In this document: one piece after another, positions 45,652 to 57,241 of the stretch
How positions within the stretch are numbered: position 1 is the first letter of the stretch
Layout of the letters: every line of letters starts with the position of its first letter
Assembly (NCBI GenBank): GCA_018398585.1
Contig: JAGTTD010000003.1
Span: forward strand, 4,906,637-4,970,636
Length of the DNA stretch: 64,000 nt
Direction of reading: 5' to 3'
DNA from: Simmondsia chinensis
Lineage: Eukaryota; Streptophyta; Magnoliopsida; Caryophyllales; Simmondsiaceae
Notes under the pieces: model-generated
The model's database searches: none
What the model was told of the DNA's origin: nothing
What the model saw: only the letters and a program-made list of their open reading frames with translations
Position numbers and translations under genes: made by a program

Positions 45652-47222
45652 CAACAACAACAACAAACCCAGTGGCTCCAAGAGCTCCCGTGTAAGCAAG
45701 GTCGGGGGGGGGGGGGGGGGGGGGGGGGGGCGTGGGCAGGTGTACACAGCCTTCCCCCTTTAGAGGGCAACCCTGAAGAGAGGCTGTTTCTGATGACCCC
45801 CAACCTGAGACGCTGATCCGCAGCATTGAGCATGTGATCTGGCGGCAGAGGAGCAACAAAGCATAAGTAGGAAAAATCATACGACGAGCAAAAACAAGAC
45901 ACTCGAAGCATGCTATATCAAGCAGAAAAAGATAAGATAAAGATAAAGATAAAGATAAGGATAGAGATAGAGACAAGTAGGCAAGTAGCAGCTCATGAGA
46001 GCAAGTACACAACCTACGTGCGCCAAGAGGATGCCAAGGCCTAGCACTAGAAAGCACGACTACCTTACTCTAACTGGAGCATCCATTATCCCTATGCTAA
46101 CCCTCCATTAGGCCCTGTCTAAGGCCATCTCCTCCCGAAGGTTTAGGTGGGTGAGGTCTTCTCGAATCGTCTCCGGCCACCTCTTCTTTGGCCTGCCTCT
46201 TCTTCTTCTGCCTAGTGTATTAAAAGGCTATTCGCATCTCCTTACTGAAGCGTTGTCCGGTCTCCTTCTAACATATCCGAACCACCTCAAATGTTGCTCC
46301 CTCAATTTATCTTCAATGGAGGCTACGCCCAATTTGCCTCTTATGGGGTCGTTTCTGATCATATCCTTCCTTGTGTGTCCACACATCCACCTCAGCGTTC
46401 GCATCTCCGCCACCTTCATCTTCTATGTGTGCTCTTGTTTAATCGCCCTACACTCCGCCCCATACGTCATGACTAGCCTCACAACCGTCTTATAGTATCT
46501 TCCCTTTAGCTTCAAGGAGAACCTTCTATTACAAAGTATCGCGGAGCCCATCCTCCACTTATGCCATCCCGCTTTAATCCGGTTGTTCACACCCTTGTCC
46601 ACTTTGCCATTGTGATGTAACATGGACCTCAAGTACCTGAAGCTCTCCTTCTTGGATATGGCCTCAGATCGATACTTGACGTCTTCCCAGCTATGTGTGG
46701 TAGAGGGATCGAACTTGAGTTTCATGTGCTTGGTCTTGGCTCTGCTTAGTCGTAAACCTTTCGACTCTAGAGCCCCTCTCCATAGTATGCGAAAAGCATG
46801 CACTCAGGTACACATCCCTGGATGTGCCTAGTGAGCTCGTCCATAACCAGAATGAATAGATAGGGGCTCAAAGTAGACCCTTGGTGTACCCCTACTATTA
46901 TCGGGAAAGCGTTTGTATCCCCATCCACTGTACGCACCAAAGTATGTGTCTCCTCATACATGTCTCTAAGTGCTCGGATGTATGGCACAGCGATGCCTCT
47001 CCTGTCCAAAACACTTCAAAGGACCTCTCTTGGCACTCTATCATATGGCTTCTCTTAATCAATGAAAACCATAAGAAGGTCCTTTTGCCTTTCCCTGTAT
47101 TGCTCTATCGCCCGCCTCAGGATGTGGATGGCTTCTATTGTTGATCTCCCGGGCATAAATCCAAATTGGTTCTCGGACACCTCTGTCTGTTGCCATAACC
47201 TCCTCTCTATGACCCGTTCCCA
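45652..47222 (-). mobile_element. 5'-truncated RTE-type LINE inside an LTR
   Basis: Perfect 15-bp duplications ttgttaagcattgta flank it (45637-45651 and 47223-47237). On the minus strand it starts within the reverse transcriptase: ENQFGFMPGRSTIEAIHILR, FPIIVGVHQGSTLSPYLFIL, MDELTRHIQG. The catalytic FADDI box is destroyed, reading FAYYGEG (about 46790). The connection (LESKGLRLSRAKTKHMKL) and the C-terminal REQHLRWFGYVRRRP follow, then a 3' untranslated region ending in a TTG repeat. Stops interrupt the RT (for example near 47056 and 47024). Its 3' part contains the G27 tract. Confidence 0.93.
45704..45730. repeat. poly-G tract of 27 bases
   Basis: Twenty-seven G residues are read on the plus strand, within the LINE 3' untranslated region (poly-C in LINE sense). 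The related tail at 28484-28840 has instead ggaggggggttg. Confidence 0.9.
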
Positions 47223-47344
47223 TTGTTAAGCATTGTATTTAGTATAAATAAGCTGAGCATTGACTATACAACATATCCAAGAAATAGAATATACTTTCTC
47301 TCTCTTACTTTCCCATTCTCGATTCTTCTCTCTATCTCTCCTTC

Positions 47345-47384
<40 letters not shown>

Positions 47385-47465
47385 TCTTCTCCCTTGTGTC
47401 CTTCCATGGCTATGATCAACTTCTTACCCCCTTTTCACTAAAATCTCAGGTTAAAACCTAACATT

Positions 47466-47477
47466 TGGTATCAGAGC
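47466..47477 (+). other. primer-binding site, initiator-Met tRNA
   Basis: The exact sequence TGGTATCAGAGC lies two bases after the 5' LTR. Confidence 0.93.
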
Positions 47478-47529
47478 TCGATCTTGAGCTAGTTATCACA
47501 AAAAAATCCAAACAGAATCTTGTATACGT

Positions 47530-48560
47530 TGGCTAGAGGTCGAGGACGCCCTACCATGGCAGAAGTCAGAGGCCAGATACAGGGCCTTGCTCAGAAGATG
47601 CAAAAATCGAAATCAGAAGTCCGAGGAACGAACCCAGTGGATTATTGAGATCATGCAGCAAAACAACTCTCATATGGTTACCCTCATGCAACAATTGGTG
47701 GCCAATACTTCACATGCAGCTAACTCTTCTAGAGATCCGGAAGCAGAGGTCTGTCTTCGCGAGTCCAGAGCTCAATTAGGCCAAATCAATGCCCGAAAGC
47801 CACTGATCTTGGGTTCATTTTTGAAACTGGGGACAACAGTAACCTTGAGAGCTCTTGCGGGGGTAATGTTTCTCAACCCAAGCACAAGATGGATTTTCCC
47901 GTTTTCACTGGAGCGAACCCTAGGAGTTGGGTTAGGCGCCGTTAGAGGTATTTTGCATTCTACCACATTGTGCATGCTTAGAAATTGGGCATAGCGGCAG
48001 CATATTTGGATGATGAAACCGATCTCCGGTTGAATGGCCTGATAACTGATAAAGGAGATATTGGGTGGCAAGGGTTCTATGAAGAACTCTATGTTCGGTT
48101 TGAAGATCATGGCGAAACTGACATTGTTAGTTAGTTTAACAAATTTAAGCAAACAGGTTCCATTCTTGAATATCAGGAAAGATTCGAGGAACTAAGGTCC
48201 CACATGCTGGCAACTAACAGGTCATTCAGCGAGAATTACTTCCTATCATCCTATATTTCAGGCATTGACGAGGAGATTTAGTCCTTGGTCAAGGCCCTGC
48301 AGCCCAAATCCCTTTCAGATGCCTTTTCTAAAGCCAGATTGCTCTATCAATTCTCATAGAACACCTTACAAAAAGCCAAAAATCTTCATTAGACCAGTAT
48401 GACCCCATCTGTCTCAAAAAATCATCTGTCACCTAAATATGGCCCAATAAATCCAAAGCCCACGCAGAACTAGAGTAGAAATTCAGTAGCAGGAAATTCT
48501 GAGTTGTGCTATAAATGCAACAAGAGATACTATCCGGGGCACAAATGTGGTAATTAGTCT
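47530..48560 (+). pseudogene. gypsy gag remnant
   Basis: It begins near ARGRGRPTMAEVRGQIQGLA and shows capsid phrases KMDFPVFTGANPRSWVRRC, AAAYLDDETDLRL, DIGWQGFYEELYVRFED, ILEYQERFEELRSHML and YFLSSYISGIDEEI. The knuckle is CYKCNKRYYPGHKC (about 48507-48551). At least four stops and frame changes break it. Confidence 0.85.
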
Positions 48561-48699
48561 CTTCACGGCATAGAAGCACCCGAGTTGCTAGACCCTAGAC
48601 CTAAGACAGATCGGATTTCAATGTTTGGGGTAGAGGAAGAGTAGATCCTTGATGCTTGTGATGAGGAAATCTATGTCCATGCTCTCCTAGAAGTACTGC

Positions 48700-50700
48700 T
48701 TCTAGCACCATCAAGATCTTAGGGCACTTACCCAAGAGTTCAATCATCATATTGGTTGACAATGGCAGCACCCACAGTTTCTTGGATGCGAGAATAGGGA
48801 GGGAGGCTGGATTTACCCTGGAAGATGCTGCTCCTTTGGGAACTAGAGTAGCCAATGGGCAGATAATGATGAGTAAGCAGTAGTGTTTGGCAAGCTGGCA
48901 GATGTAGGGCCGCAAATTCTCATACCATATTCGATTAATGAAGATTAGGGGTTGTGACATGTTGCTGGGAGTTGACTGGATGAAGCAGTTCAGCCCTGTG
49001 CCACTAGACTTCAGTCAGCTCAAGCTCAGTTTCATTAAACAAGGCAAGGCAGTGGAGTTAACCAAGGTTAAAGAGAGTGGTTCATTGAAGCTACTTACTG
49101 GGAGAATGATGCAACGGTTGCATCACAAAGGAGAGGAGTATTTTGTCTCCACCTTACTGTTAGTCCAAGGAAAAGGCCTCAGTGAGGTATATGCTTCACC
49201 GCTACCTTTATCTATTCAGTCTTGACTACCTGAATATAGCTATGTGTTTGAAGAGCCTAAGTCTCTTCCACCCCCAGCTCACATGACCACCGCATTCCCT
49301 TGAAATATGATGCCAAGCCTATTAGTATCAGGCCATATAGATATCCTTACCTATAGAAGAATGAATTGATAGACAACTGAAAGAGATGTTAGAGGCTTCC
49401 ATTATATAGCCCAGTTGCTCCCCCTTTGCATCCCCTGTGCTACTTGTCAAGAAAAAACATGGCACTATGTGCTTATGTGTGAACTATAAGGAAATTAATG
49501 GCAACACAATTAAAAATAAATTTCTTTTTTCCACATATAGATGACTTACTAGGTGAATTAAAAGGGGCAACAATATTTTCCAAGCTTGATCTAAGAGCTG
49601 GTTACTTCCAAGTGAAGGTTCATGAGTAAGACATACCCAAGACTGCATTTAGAGCTCACCACGGCCACTTTGAGTTCAGGGTCATGCCCTTCAGGCTCAT
49701 AAATGCTCCAGCAACTTTTCTGTCCTTGATGAATGATGTCTTTGGTCCCTATTTGAGAAAGTACATCTTAGTTTTCTTTGGTGATATTCTAGTTTACAAC
49801 TCCTCACTTGATTCCCATATTGAGCACTTGAGAACAATACTTCAGCAACTCAGGAAACACACACTATATGCAAAAAAATCAAAATGTAGCATTGCACAAT
49901 CCCAAATTGAATATTTGGGTCAAATAATCTCAGAATCAGGTGTGGCCACATATTGTACTAAAATAAAAGCAATGACTTCTAGGCCTTCCCCTAAAAATGC
50001 CGAAGATTTGAGATCTTTCTTTGGTCTAACTGGTTACTACAAAAAATTTGTAAGGAATTATGGCAGTATAGCAAAGCCATTGACTTATTAGCTTAAGAAG
50101 TCTAGTTTATGTTGGTCAGAAGAGGCAAAAACAGCCTTTCAGTCCCTTAAGACTACCATGACAGAGGCCCTAGTCCTAGCATTGCCAGATTTTGCCTTGC
50201 CCGTTGTTCTTGAGGCAGATGCAAGTGACAAAGGCATGAGGGCAGTACTTGTGCAGTAGGGGAGGCCATTTGCTTTCCTAAGTGAGGCTTTTGGCCTTAG
50301 AAATGCCGGGCTATCAACCTAAGAGAAGGAGTTTATGGCAACACTCTTAGCTGTCTCTAAATCAGCAAGCCTTGAAGCACTTGCTGGAACAAAGGATAAC
50401 TAGAGCCATTCAGAAGAAAGGAATGTCCAAACTTTTTGGGTTTGGATTATTCTATATCATACAAGAAGGGCAAAGAGAGTAAAGTGGCTGATGCATTGCC
50501 AAGGAATTTTAATGACTCTTCCCTAGCTATTAGTATAACAGTTGTTCACCCTACTTGGGTGAATGACCTTGTCGAAAGCTATGAAGGAGATGATGCTTGT
50601 ACAAACCCACTAGCAGAGTTATTGATCTCCCTTGACAGTAATCCTGATTATATGCTTATTAATGGTGTTCTACGGTTCCATGGCAGGCTGTATGTTGGAT
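48700..50700 (+). pseudogene. gypsy protease, reverse transcriptase and RNase H remnant
   Basis: The protease box ILVDNGSTHSFLDARIG has N for the usual S before G. CDMLLGVDWMKQFSP follows. Reverse transcriptase reads FSKLDLRAGYFQVKVHE, TAFRAHHGHFEFRVMPF, INAPATFLSLMNDVF, then the catalytic box ILVFFGDILVY (49774-49785), where the first catalytic D is G. Further: CSIAQSQIEYLGQIISESG and RSFFGLTGYYKKFVRNYGSI. RNase H is shortened: VVLEADASDKGMRAVLVQ, stop, and STxEKEFMATLLAVSKSA with the tail missing. Stops occur throughout. Confidence 0.88.
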
Positions 50701-51513
50701 AGGGCCAAGGTCTAAGAGCCCAATTAATCTCTGCTATTCACACTTCTCTCGTGGGAGGGCATTTAGGTATGAATGCTACTTATTAAAATTGGACAAACAC
50801 TTTTTTGGCCACTACTTAAGGCTAATGTTTGCAAAAAAGTAGCTGAATGTGATGTGTGTCAAAGAAGTAAATTTGAACACATTGCTTCACCAGGGTTGCT
50901 GCAATTCTTGCCTGTCCCCAAGCAATGCTAGTCACACATGGCTATGGACTTCATTGAGGGCCTTGCCCTTTTAGAGGGGAGGGATTATATATTTGTAGTA
51001 GTAGATAGACTAACAAAGCATTCTCATTTCATGTCCTTATTCATCATTTCACGGATACTCATGTAGCAAGGTTATTCATAGACAATGTCCATAAGCTACA
51101 TGGCTTACCAGAGAGTATTGTCTCTACCAGAGACAAGATACTCCTTAGCTTATTCTGGAAGGAGCTTTTCAAGCTACTGGGTAGCTCTCGTGACATGAGT
51201 TCTTCATATCACCCTCAAATAGATGGGCAGTCTGAGAGGGTAAACCATAGTTTGGAGACTTATTTGCGTTGCATTTATTGTGATAAACCCAAGTAATGGA
51301 ACAAGTGGCTTGTCACTTGCTAAATTATGGTACAATACCAGCCACCATAGTAGCCTTAAACTTACCCCATTTGAGGCCTTTGTATGGCTATGAAGCTCCC
51401 CAACCGCATCTGGAAGCTCTTCCATGTCTGAATCCTATAGTGACCTCAATTGAGGACTTGTTCAAAGGAAGGGAGTTACACCCTACAGCTGCTGAGTTAA
51501 GGTTGGTGAAAGC
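50701..51513 (+). pseudogene. gypsy integrase remnant, 5' part
   Basis: Recognisable pieces are RAQLISAIHTSLVGGHLGMN, LFIDNVHKLHGLPESIVSTR, SSRDMSSSYHPQIDGQSERV and NHSLETYLRC. The usual SDRD reads STRD. The frame is broken repeatedly. It stops where the nested element begins at 51514 and resumes at 57242. Confidence 0.85.
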
Positions 51514-51916
51514 TGTTAGCTTCCAATCAAGAATTGAAAGTCTAACCTTGTAGAAGAAGAGTTTAGGTGAGGAGAGAAGTGAAAGGGGATGAGAAGATAG
51601 AGAAGGAGATGAGAAATAGAGTAATTTCCAAAAGGAAATTCAGATTTTATTGATTGAATGATTGAATTACAAGCTTAGGACCCTATTTATATACAATCGG
51701 GTACATTGCATCAAGACAATCCCAAGCTAACCAAACTAATAGCTTTTCCTGCCTAAAATCTGCAGCAACCCTCACATTTGACCCGATTGACCGTCCAATA
51801 GCCTTTGGCGCCAAATCCTACCCAAACCGACTTTTAAAACCAAACAACTCAATCAATGAAACACTAACCAACAATTACAACCAGAAATTACAATTAAAAT
51901 TCAATAATTCATAACA
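51514..51916 (-). repeat. 3' LTR of the nested chromovirus, 403 bp
   Basis: It has the same length as the other LTR and is nearly identical by eye. The minus-strand TATA-type TATAAATAGGG lies at about 51681-51691. Confidence 0.95.
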
Positions 51917-51945
51917 TTCCCTCCCTCTTGAGAAGCTTCTTGTCC

Positions 51946-53309
51946 TCAAGAAGTAAAATGTGGGAATTGCATCTTTAAGAAATTGCAATTTTCCCAAGTT
52001 ATCAAGCTCTTGCTCAAGTTGCATAAAGCCACCAACACCTCTTGCACAGCCCCTTTATCCTTCTGTAGAATCCTACAGCCCTTAGCAGTAGCAGGTTGCA
52101 GCAATAGCAGCCCATTTGACTCTGCATCAGGTGGCTTTCGAGCAACTTCAGCACCTTTCTTGCCCTGCTTTTTAAGTAGGGAAACATGGAACACCGGGTG
52201 AATGTATGAATGCGAAGGTAAGTCAAGCTTATATGCAACATTGCCAACTTTCTCCAAGATTTTGTATGGGCCAAAGAAACGAGCACTTAGCTTGACATTT
52301 CTCCTGACAGCCAAGGAAGACTGTCGATACGGTTGTAATTTAAGGTAGACCATGTCTCCAACTTCATAGTTTTTGTCTACCCTCTTTTTGTCGGCATAAA
52401 ATTTCATTCGTGCTCGAGCTTGTTGGAGATTATCCTTAAGCACCAGCAACATTTGCTGCCTCTGCCGCACCGGATCAGCTGCTGTAAAATCAGATTCTCC
52501 CAATTGTCGCAGCAACATTGGTGAAGGAGGAGGATAGGCATGCAAGGCTTGGAAGGGTGACGTGCCAATTGATGTATGGAAGTGAGTGTTGAACCAAAAC
52601 TCCACCACGGAAAGCCAATGATTCCACTCCTTGGGCCTTAAGAAAACCATACTCCGAAGGTATTGTTTTACACATTGGTTGACTCGTTCGGTTTGGCCAT
52701 CCGTTTGAGGATGATAAGAAGAACTAAGCGCCAATATGGTACCCATCAACTTGAACAACTCCCTCCAAAATGTGCTTGTGAAAATCTTGTCTCGATCTGA
52801 CACAATGGATTGAGGCAATCCATGTAATTTGTAAATGTTGTCAAGGAAGATCCTTGCCAATTTTTCAGCGGTAACGGGTCGAGCAAGAGCAATGAAATGG
52901 CTATACTTGGTGAAACGATCCACCACTACCCATATAACTTCCTTGCCTTCAGACCTCGGTAATCCCTCGATGAAATCCATGCTAATATTAATCCATGCTC
53001 CATCCGGAATAGGAAGTGGTTGAAGTAAACCCTTGTAACAATGATCTCCCAACTTCGTTTGTTGACATACTTCACAAGCCTTCACATACTCACATTTTTT
53101 TTCATGCTTGGCCAAGTAAAGTATGCCTTAACCCTTTGATATGTGCCTTCAACACCGGCATGACCTCCCCAAGATGCATCATGAGAGGCTTGTATTATCT
53201 GATCCCTCAATTCAGTAGCGAAACCAATGTATAGCTTGCCACTGCTTCTGATCAGTCCTCTTTGCACGGTTATATCAGCATCTGAACTGCATTTTTCTAC
53301 ACCTTTCAC
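51946..53309 (-). pseudogene. chromovirus integrase with chromodomain-like tail
   Basis: The N-terminal zinc part lies in 53309-53082 (HDASWGGHAGVEGTYQRVKA, YFTWPSMKKNV). After a frame change near 53100 a 389-codon open section gives CEYVKACEVCQQTKLGDH, core motifs MDFIEGLPRSEG, VSDRDKIFTSTFW and TDGQTERVNQCVKQYLRSM, then VGDMVYLKLQPYRQSSLA and GPYKILEKVGNVAYKLDL. The last 35 residues (QEVLVALCNLSKSLITWENC, FLKMQFPHF) look like a chromodomain whose usual VxW position is not W. Such domains target chromovirus integration to marked chromatin. Confidence 0.9.
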
Positions 53310-53351
53310 GAGAGCATTAGCAACACAATCTTGGTCAAAAGAATCACCCTC

Positions 53352-54774
53352 TTATGTCTTGTATATCTCTTCCTTCCATGAAGGAACCACCACGAAAAAC
53401 GCACTGCAATGCCCCCTGTCAGCATCCTCAAACTGTCTGGACAGCACATCAGCGGCCACATTCTCCTTGCCCCTTCTATACTCAATGTCATAATCAAGGC
53501 CAAGCATCTTCATAAGTCCTTTCTTTTGAATTCTTGACACAATCTTTTGCTCAAGGAGATACTTGAGGCTTTGGTGATCCGTTCGAATGATGAACTTGTG
53601 ACCCTCCAAGTAATGCCTCCATTTTTCCACGGCTAAGAGAATTGCTAGATATTCTTTCTCATAGGTCGACATAGCATGATGCTTAGGACTAAGAGCCCGA
53701 CTCAAGTAAGCTATAGGCCTTCCATGTTGAGAAAGAATAACCCCAATACCAGTACCACTTGCATCGGTCTCCAAAACAAAGCTCTCGGTAAAGTTTGGCA
53801 TTGCCAACACCGATGCAGCACACATTGCGGCTTTAAGAGCTTCAAATGCGGCTTGAGATCTCTCATTCCATGTAAAAGCATCCTTCTTCGAGGGTTCGGT
53901 TAAAGGTTTCGCAATAGAACCATAACCTTTAAAGAATTTCCTATAATGCCTGGTCAATCCCAAAAAACCTCTCAATTGCTTCAAGGTGATCGGAATTAGC
54001 CAATCGTGCATTGCTCATATCTTATTAGAATCGGTGTAAACTCCCTCTTGAGAGATGACATGACCCAAATACTCAAGCTTATTTTGGGCAAATGAACATT
54101 TGGACAACTTTGCAAAAAACTTGTGTTGCCGCATCACCACAAAGACTTGTCTGAGGTGAGTGAGATGTGCTTCATAAGTTGAGCTGTAAATCAGTATGTC
54201 ATTGAAGAAAACGAGCACTGATTTCCTCAAAAAGGCTTGAAAAAGTCATTCATGGCTGCTTGAAAAGTGGCCGGAGCATTTGTTAAGCCGAAAGGCATAA
54301 CAACAAACTCGAAATGAGGACCCTGATTTGATGATATCCCTGCCTCAAATCAAGCTTTGAAAACAAGCATGCTCCATGTAAGTCGTCAAGCAAATCATCT
54401 ATGACCGGGATGGGAAACTTGTCCTTCACTGTTATAGCATTCAACCGACGGTAATCTATACACATTCTAGTCGAACCATCCTTCTTTTTCACAAGGATCA
54501 CAGGTGAAGCAAAAGGACTACGACTCGGTCTAACGAAGTTCATGTGAAGAAGCTCCTCAACTTGCCTCTAAATCTCTGTCTTTTGGCCATGAGCATATCG
54601 GTATGGCCTTGTTTTGACCGGATCAGCATTTGCACCCAAGGGAATGGCATGGTCCACACTCCTTTGAGGAGGAAGACTCTTAGGTTGCTCAAAAATGTCC
54701 CCAAATTCATCCACTAAGGTCTGCACTTCTGGTTGAATGTCCTGCTGCAGCTCAACCGCAGATACCATGAACAA
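53352..54774 (-). pseudogene. chromovirus reverse transcriptase and RNase H, with deletion
   Basis: It starts near VQTLVDEFGDIFEQPKSLPP (54720), with a stop near 54570. It continues [35 protein letters not shown] (about 54340), where roughly 15-17 codons are missing, then [17 protein letters not shown] in another frame. The catalytic box is VLVFFNDILIYSS (54198-54209), with N for the first catalytic D. Beyond a stop near 54013 comes the connection (RGFLGLTRHYRKFFKGYGSI) and a well-preserved RNase H: FVLETDASGTGIGVILSQHG, MSTYEKEYLAILLAVEKW, FIIRTDHQSLKYLLEQ, GKENVAADVLSRQ. Confidence 0.92.
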
Positions 54775-54777
54775 ATG

Positions 54778-56339
54778 CCCAATCCATTGTATTGCCTTCT
54801 TCTTGATTCAGTCTGCACACGTTTACCATCAATCAACTTGAGCTGAGCTTCCTCTGATATGCCTTGCAAGGATACTTTGGTTCCATGAACCTCAAATGCC
54901 ACGGTCATTTTATCAAAATCAAACACAACCAGGTTGAAGGTTCTCATCCAATCCACCCCGAGCACCATATCGCAAACTCCCAAGGGAAGAACTCTAAAAT
55001 CAAAAGTGAATTGATGATTTTGCATAGACCATGGGAATGCTAGGCACTTGTTTTGAGCCATTAAGGAGTTGCCATCAGCCACCATCGCCGCCAAGGGGTG
55101 AGTCTTTGTCACTTCATGCTTTACCTTCTTAATCAACTTTGGATCAACGAAGCTATGTGTACTCCCACTATCAATAAGGATAATGATGGAATATTTTCCA
55201 GCCCTACCCTTGATTTTGATGGTATTATGAGCTCCACTACCCGTCAAAGCCTTCATTGATATCTCCACTTCATCATCACTTAATTCATCTTGCGAAGTCA
55301 AACCTGCACTGTCAATGTCTGCATCAGAATGGTCACTGCCTGAATCAGCATCAGCACGAGACCCCTTTGCGTACGTTAGTGCTTGAGACTTGCACCTATG
55401 ACCAGGCTGATATGGTTGATTACAACGAAAGCATAACCTCAATGAACTCTTGTCAACAGCTCGCTTGAAACCAGAACTGGAATTACTTCTCTGCTGCGGT
55501 CTGAACTTGCTGATTTGCTGCTTAATTTTGTCACTAGATTGAGCTTGAGTGGCTTCAATCAACTTTGCCTTGTTGTAAGCACTAGACAAAGTCTTAGGAC
55601 CAATGGCTTTCACCATATTCTTGATCCTTGGCTTCAATCCACTCACAAAGCATGAACCATAATATGATTCAGCATCCTCGGGAGCTATGGACAAAACTAA
55701 CAGCATGTTAGCTCTTAAGTTCTCAAATCTGAGCATATACTCTCTCACGATTGAAGTTTGGGACAACTTGTTAAAGCTATCCACCACATCCGTTGATTCA
55801 CCTTCCCTATAACATTCACACATTTCTTCTACGAATTGGCCCCAAGAAAGATTCGGTTTGCTCTTCAACAAACTATAATACCAAACCTCATGGTCACCAT
55901 GTAAATGAACTACAGCCAACTGGAGCTTTTCCTCATCAAGTATGTTATAATACAGAAAATACCGATCACATCTCCTTAGCCATGATTCCGGTTGTCTACC
56001 ATCAAATGGATCAATTTCTACTCTTGGCTGCCTGTAATTACCACTCCTACCACCAGATATAGTGTTATTACTCACTGATCTATGCTGGTAATGTCGATCA
56101 GGAGGTCTGTCAAGATGATTGAACTCATCAAATTCAACTCTGCGCTGCATAACTGAATTTTGTTGCCCGACATTGTAACCTGCATTCAAGGCATTCATCC
56201 TGCAATGTACTTGTCCAGAGGCACGATCTTGATTTTCAACATCAATTTCAGGTTGTACAGGTTGATTCGCAGCTGATCTAATGTGAATTGAAGGTCCTAC
56301 ATCCGGTTGCACTATCGAAAATTTTTCTCGAGTCCTCAC
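54778..56339 (-). CDS. chromovirus gag-protease, long open frame of a defective element
   Basis: An open frame of 541 codons runs from 56339 to 54714; the last 20 or so codons (after about 54790) are out of frame with pol and not authentic. The capsid reads RVEIDPFDGRQPESWLRRCD, YYSLLKSKPNLSWGQFVEEM, VREYMLRFENLRANML and CFVSGLKPRIKNMVKAIG. The knuckle is CFRCNQPYQPGHRC (about 55395-55440). An acidic linker (DSGSDHSDADIDSAG) leads to the protease box ILIDSGSTHSFVDPKLIKK and MVLGVDWMRTFN. A gag N-terminal extension rich in Q upstream of 56339 (56340-56760) continues in other frames, so 56339 may not be the original start. All key knuckle and protease residues are present. Confidence 0.85.
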
Positions 56340-56819
56340 CAGACCTTCAGGTCTGTCTGCATTGTCTTACTGCTGATCAGTCTCATTCTGATGAAAAATC
56401 TAGCTAGCCAGCTTAAGGATCGCATTGACACTTGATTCTCCTTGCTTATTCACCTGATCTTGCAAGTGCACAAGCTTCTTTTCAATTTGCTGTAGTAGTG
56501 CTTCCTTATTCGCATCTTTATCCAAAATCATCTGCTGCATCCTCAACATTTGCTGAATGTTGTCATTCTGCTGCTTAATCTCTATATTCTGCTGATCAAA
56601 CTTAGCATCAAATTTAGCATTCAGCTATTCGAGCTTGTCATATAACTCCCGGTGGTGATCAATTGGTGCATCTGCACCAGAGCCTGCAACTGCAGCAGCA
56701 AAATTCCTTCCTGAACTAGGTGCATTGGCACCTCCAGCTCCAGATCTTGTTCTTACACCTTCGGTCTTGTTTTCCTTTGATTTAGCCAGCCTCAATCAAT
56801 CAATTGTTTTCTTAAACCG

Positions 56820-56831
56820 GCTCTGATACCA
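56820..56831 (-). other. primer-binding site, initiator-Met tRNA
   Basis: On the minus strand it reads TGGTATCAGAGC, two bases inside the 5' LTR. Confidence 0.94.
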
Positions 56832-56833
56832 AT

Positions 56834-57236
56834 TGTTGGCTTCCAATCAAGAATTGAAAGTCTAACCTTGTAGAAGAAGAGTTTAGGTGAGAAGAGAAGT
56901 GAAAGGGGATGAGAAGATAGAGAAAGAGATGAGAAATAGAGTAAATTCCAAAAGGAAATTCAGATTTTATTGATTGAATGATTGAATTACAAGCTTAGGA
57001 CCCTATTTATACACAATCGGGTACATTGCATCAAGACAATCCCATGTTAACCAAACTAACTGCTTTTCCCGCCTAAAATCTGCAGCAACCCTCACATTTG
57101 ACCCGGTTGACCGTCCAACAGCCTTTGGCGCCAAATCCTACCCAAACCGACTTTTAAAACCAAACAACTCAATCAATGACACACTAACCAACAATTACAA
57201 CCAGAAATTACAATTAAAATTCATCAATTCATAACA
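56834..57236 (-). repeat. 5' LTR of the nested chromovirus, 403 bp
   Basis: It is colinear with 51514-51916; only a handful of differences are seen when reading (for example gttggc against gttagc at the inner end). Confidence 0.95.
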
Positions 57237-57241
57237 CAAGC

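Larger units (their letters stand above)
45526..47463 (+). repeat. 5' LTR interrupted by an RTE LINE
   Basis: Removing the LINE (45652-47222) and one duplication leaves about 352 bp, close to the 329-bp 3' LTR. A TATA box (TATAAATA) lies at 47243-47250 and a (TC)n run at 47351-47382 lies in the leader. It ends CCTAACA just before the primer site. Confidence 0.9.
51514..57236 (-). mobile_element. chromovirus-type Ty3/gypsy element nested in an integrase gene
   Basis: LTRs of 403 bp each (51514-51916 and 56834-57236) end in TGTTATGAATT and GCCAACA/GCTAACA on the minus strand. The initiator-Met primer site is perfect (56820-56831). The purine tract (TCAAGAGGGAGGGAA on the minus strand) abuts the 3' LTR. 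The flanks aaagc and caagc match at 4 of 5 bases. The order is gag-protease, reverse transcriptase, RNase H, integrase, chromodomain-like tail. It keeps long open sections (541 and 389 codons) but has frameshifts and a small RT deletion. It is younger than its host. Confidence 0.94.

Noticed and set aside
45618..46057. Proline/leucine-rich minus-strand ORFs of about 100-140 codons
   Set aside because: Translate the poly-G tract and microsatellite-like part of the LINE 3' untranslated region.
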